From positions 1 through 64,000 of the forward strand of contig NZ_JPQU01000017.1 in NCBI RefSeq assembly GCF_000737245.1: 64,000 bases of DNA, in the 5' to 3' direction. This document shows, one piece after another, positions 63,645-64,000 of the stretch (positions within the stretch are counted from its first letter, which is position 1; the number at the start of each line of letters is the position of its first letter). This DNA comes from Pseudomonas syringae. GTDB taxonomy: Bacteria > Pseudomonadota > Gammaproteobacteria > Pseudomonadales > Pseudomonadaceae. A program made the position numbers and the translations under genes. Below the pieces are notes generated by a model that saw nothing but the letters and a program-made list of their open reading frames with translations, did not search any database and was not told the DNA's origin.

Positions 63645-63915
63645 ATGCCTCGTGGTAGCAAAGCCAAGTACGCCGAGAAGCAGAAGCGTCAGGCCGGAGA
63701 CGCACATACTTTAGCCGCCAAAAAAAAGCCAATCCAGACGGGATTCGGCCAAACGTGCTGCCGCTTCCATAGAGGGTAAGACTTGCTTATCCAACGATCG
63801 CTGTCTTCCCAAACCAAGGATTCGCTGGTCAACGAGGCCCGCAGCCAGCAAATATCCGGGCGTTCTCAAATAACTAAACCGCAATTGGTTGGCGCGTTGA
63901 GGAGAAATTCCTGAC
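63645..63915 (+). pseudogene. Frameshifted small basic-protein gene (MPRGSK family)
   Basis: The N-terminus MPRGSKAKYAEKQKRQAG matches a family of small basic proteins common in Pseudomonas. After the A8 run at 63720-63727 the frame leaves the family and stops at a TAA near 63780. Family-like coding continues in another frame as SRRDSAKRAAASIEGK and then in a further one as SLVNEARSQQISGRSQ, ending at TGA 63915. At least two frame shifts and a missing central part are implied. The opposite-strand frame at 63711-63956 is treated as a shadow. Confidence 0.65.
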
Positions 63916-64000
63916 CCTGCGAGACGGTTGCGAAAACACCCGGGTCTGTTGCTCATTGGCTAGGGCTGACAGACAGTCCATGGGACGAGTCTGGAGATCA

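Noticed and set aside
63711..63956. 81-codon minus-strand frame at the window end
   Set aside because: Opposite strand carries family-like residues of the frameshifted basic-protein gene, which explains the open frame.

Overview
The window looks like a chromosomal segment of a fluorescent-type Pseudomonas (P. fluorescens / P. syringae group). Supporting signs are Pseudomonas REP repeats of the GTGGGAGCGAGC type at several places, a LexA-boxed rulAB (umuDC-like) pair, an OprD-family porin, PuuB and YceH, and GC-rich coding DNA throughout. No phage structural genes or CRISPR arrays were seen.

Region 1 (1-16886) is an accessory island bracketed by two outward-facing, damaged IS1182-type elements that share a 27-bp end. 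Between them is a catabolic block: a MaoC hydratase, a three-part TRAP transporter, an MmgE/PrpD protein, an acyl-CoA dehydrogenase, a class III CoA-transferase, a GntR/UTRA regulator, an MFS carrier, a CitE-like lyase, a TetR regulator, an OprD porin and a second, larger acyl-CoA dehydrogenase. CoA-transferase, hydratase, lyase, PrpD-like protein, dehydrogenase and TRAP transporter are the classes found in the P. aeruginosa itaconate-degradation locus. I therefore infer import and CoA-dependent breakdown of itaconate or a related branched C4/C5 dicarboxylate. A perfect 16-bp palindrome before the first gene is the likely GntR operator.

Region 2 (16950-19476) is an SOS block: an SRAP/YedK abasic-site protein divergent from rulA-rulB, with one LexA box between them. 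Region 3 (19665-26901) is a minus-strand ddp-type operon: RpiR regulator, D-Ala-D-Ala dipeptidase, dipeptide-binding protein, two permeases and two ATPases, suited to salvage of D-Ala-D-Ala or related peptides.

Region 4 (27173-30444) is a decayed integrative element at the 3' side of tRNA-Asn(GTT). It holds parA, a fused DnaB-N-domain/SSB gene, two related palindromes, a small ORF and a SNF2 helicase killed by a nonsense codon and truncated.

Region 5 (30604-54394) is mostly core chromosome: two aldehyde dehydrogenases, heme oxygenase, a DMT carrier, PbpG, small membrane and secreted proteins, YceH, DUF1993, NhaR, TerC, a C39-like lipoprotein, PuuB, tRNA-Val(GAC), a NUDT6-like Nudix protein, a CHI-like/DUF3833 pair, and a LysR-linked operon encoding DoxX, an ABM-domain membrane protein, a Tat-exported amidohydrolase and a YcaC-like hydrolase.

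Region 6 (55633-61054) is a tightly overlapping stressosome operon: RsbR, RsbS, RsbT, an anti-sigma-kinase-like/PP2C protein, a histidine kinase and a hybrid kinase, with no sigma factor in view. Its output is probably two-component signalling. The last 3 kb hold small unrecognised genes, a XRE regulator and a frameshifted small basic-protein gene.
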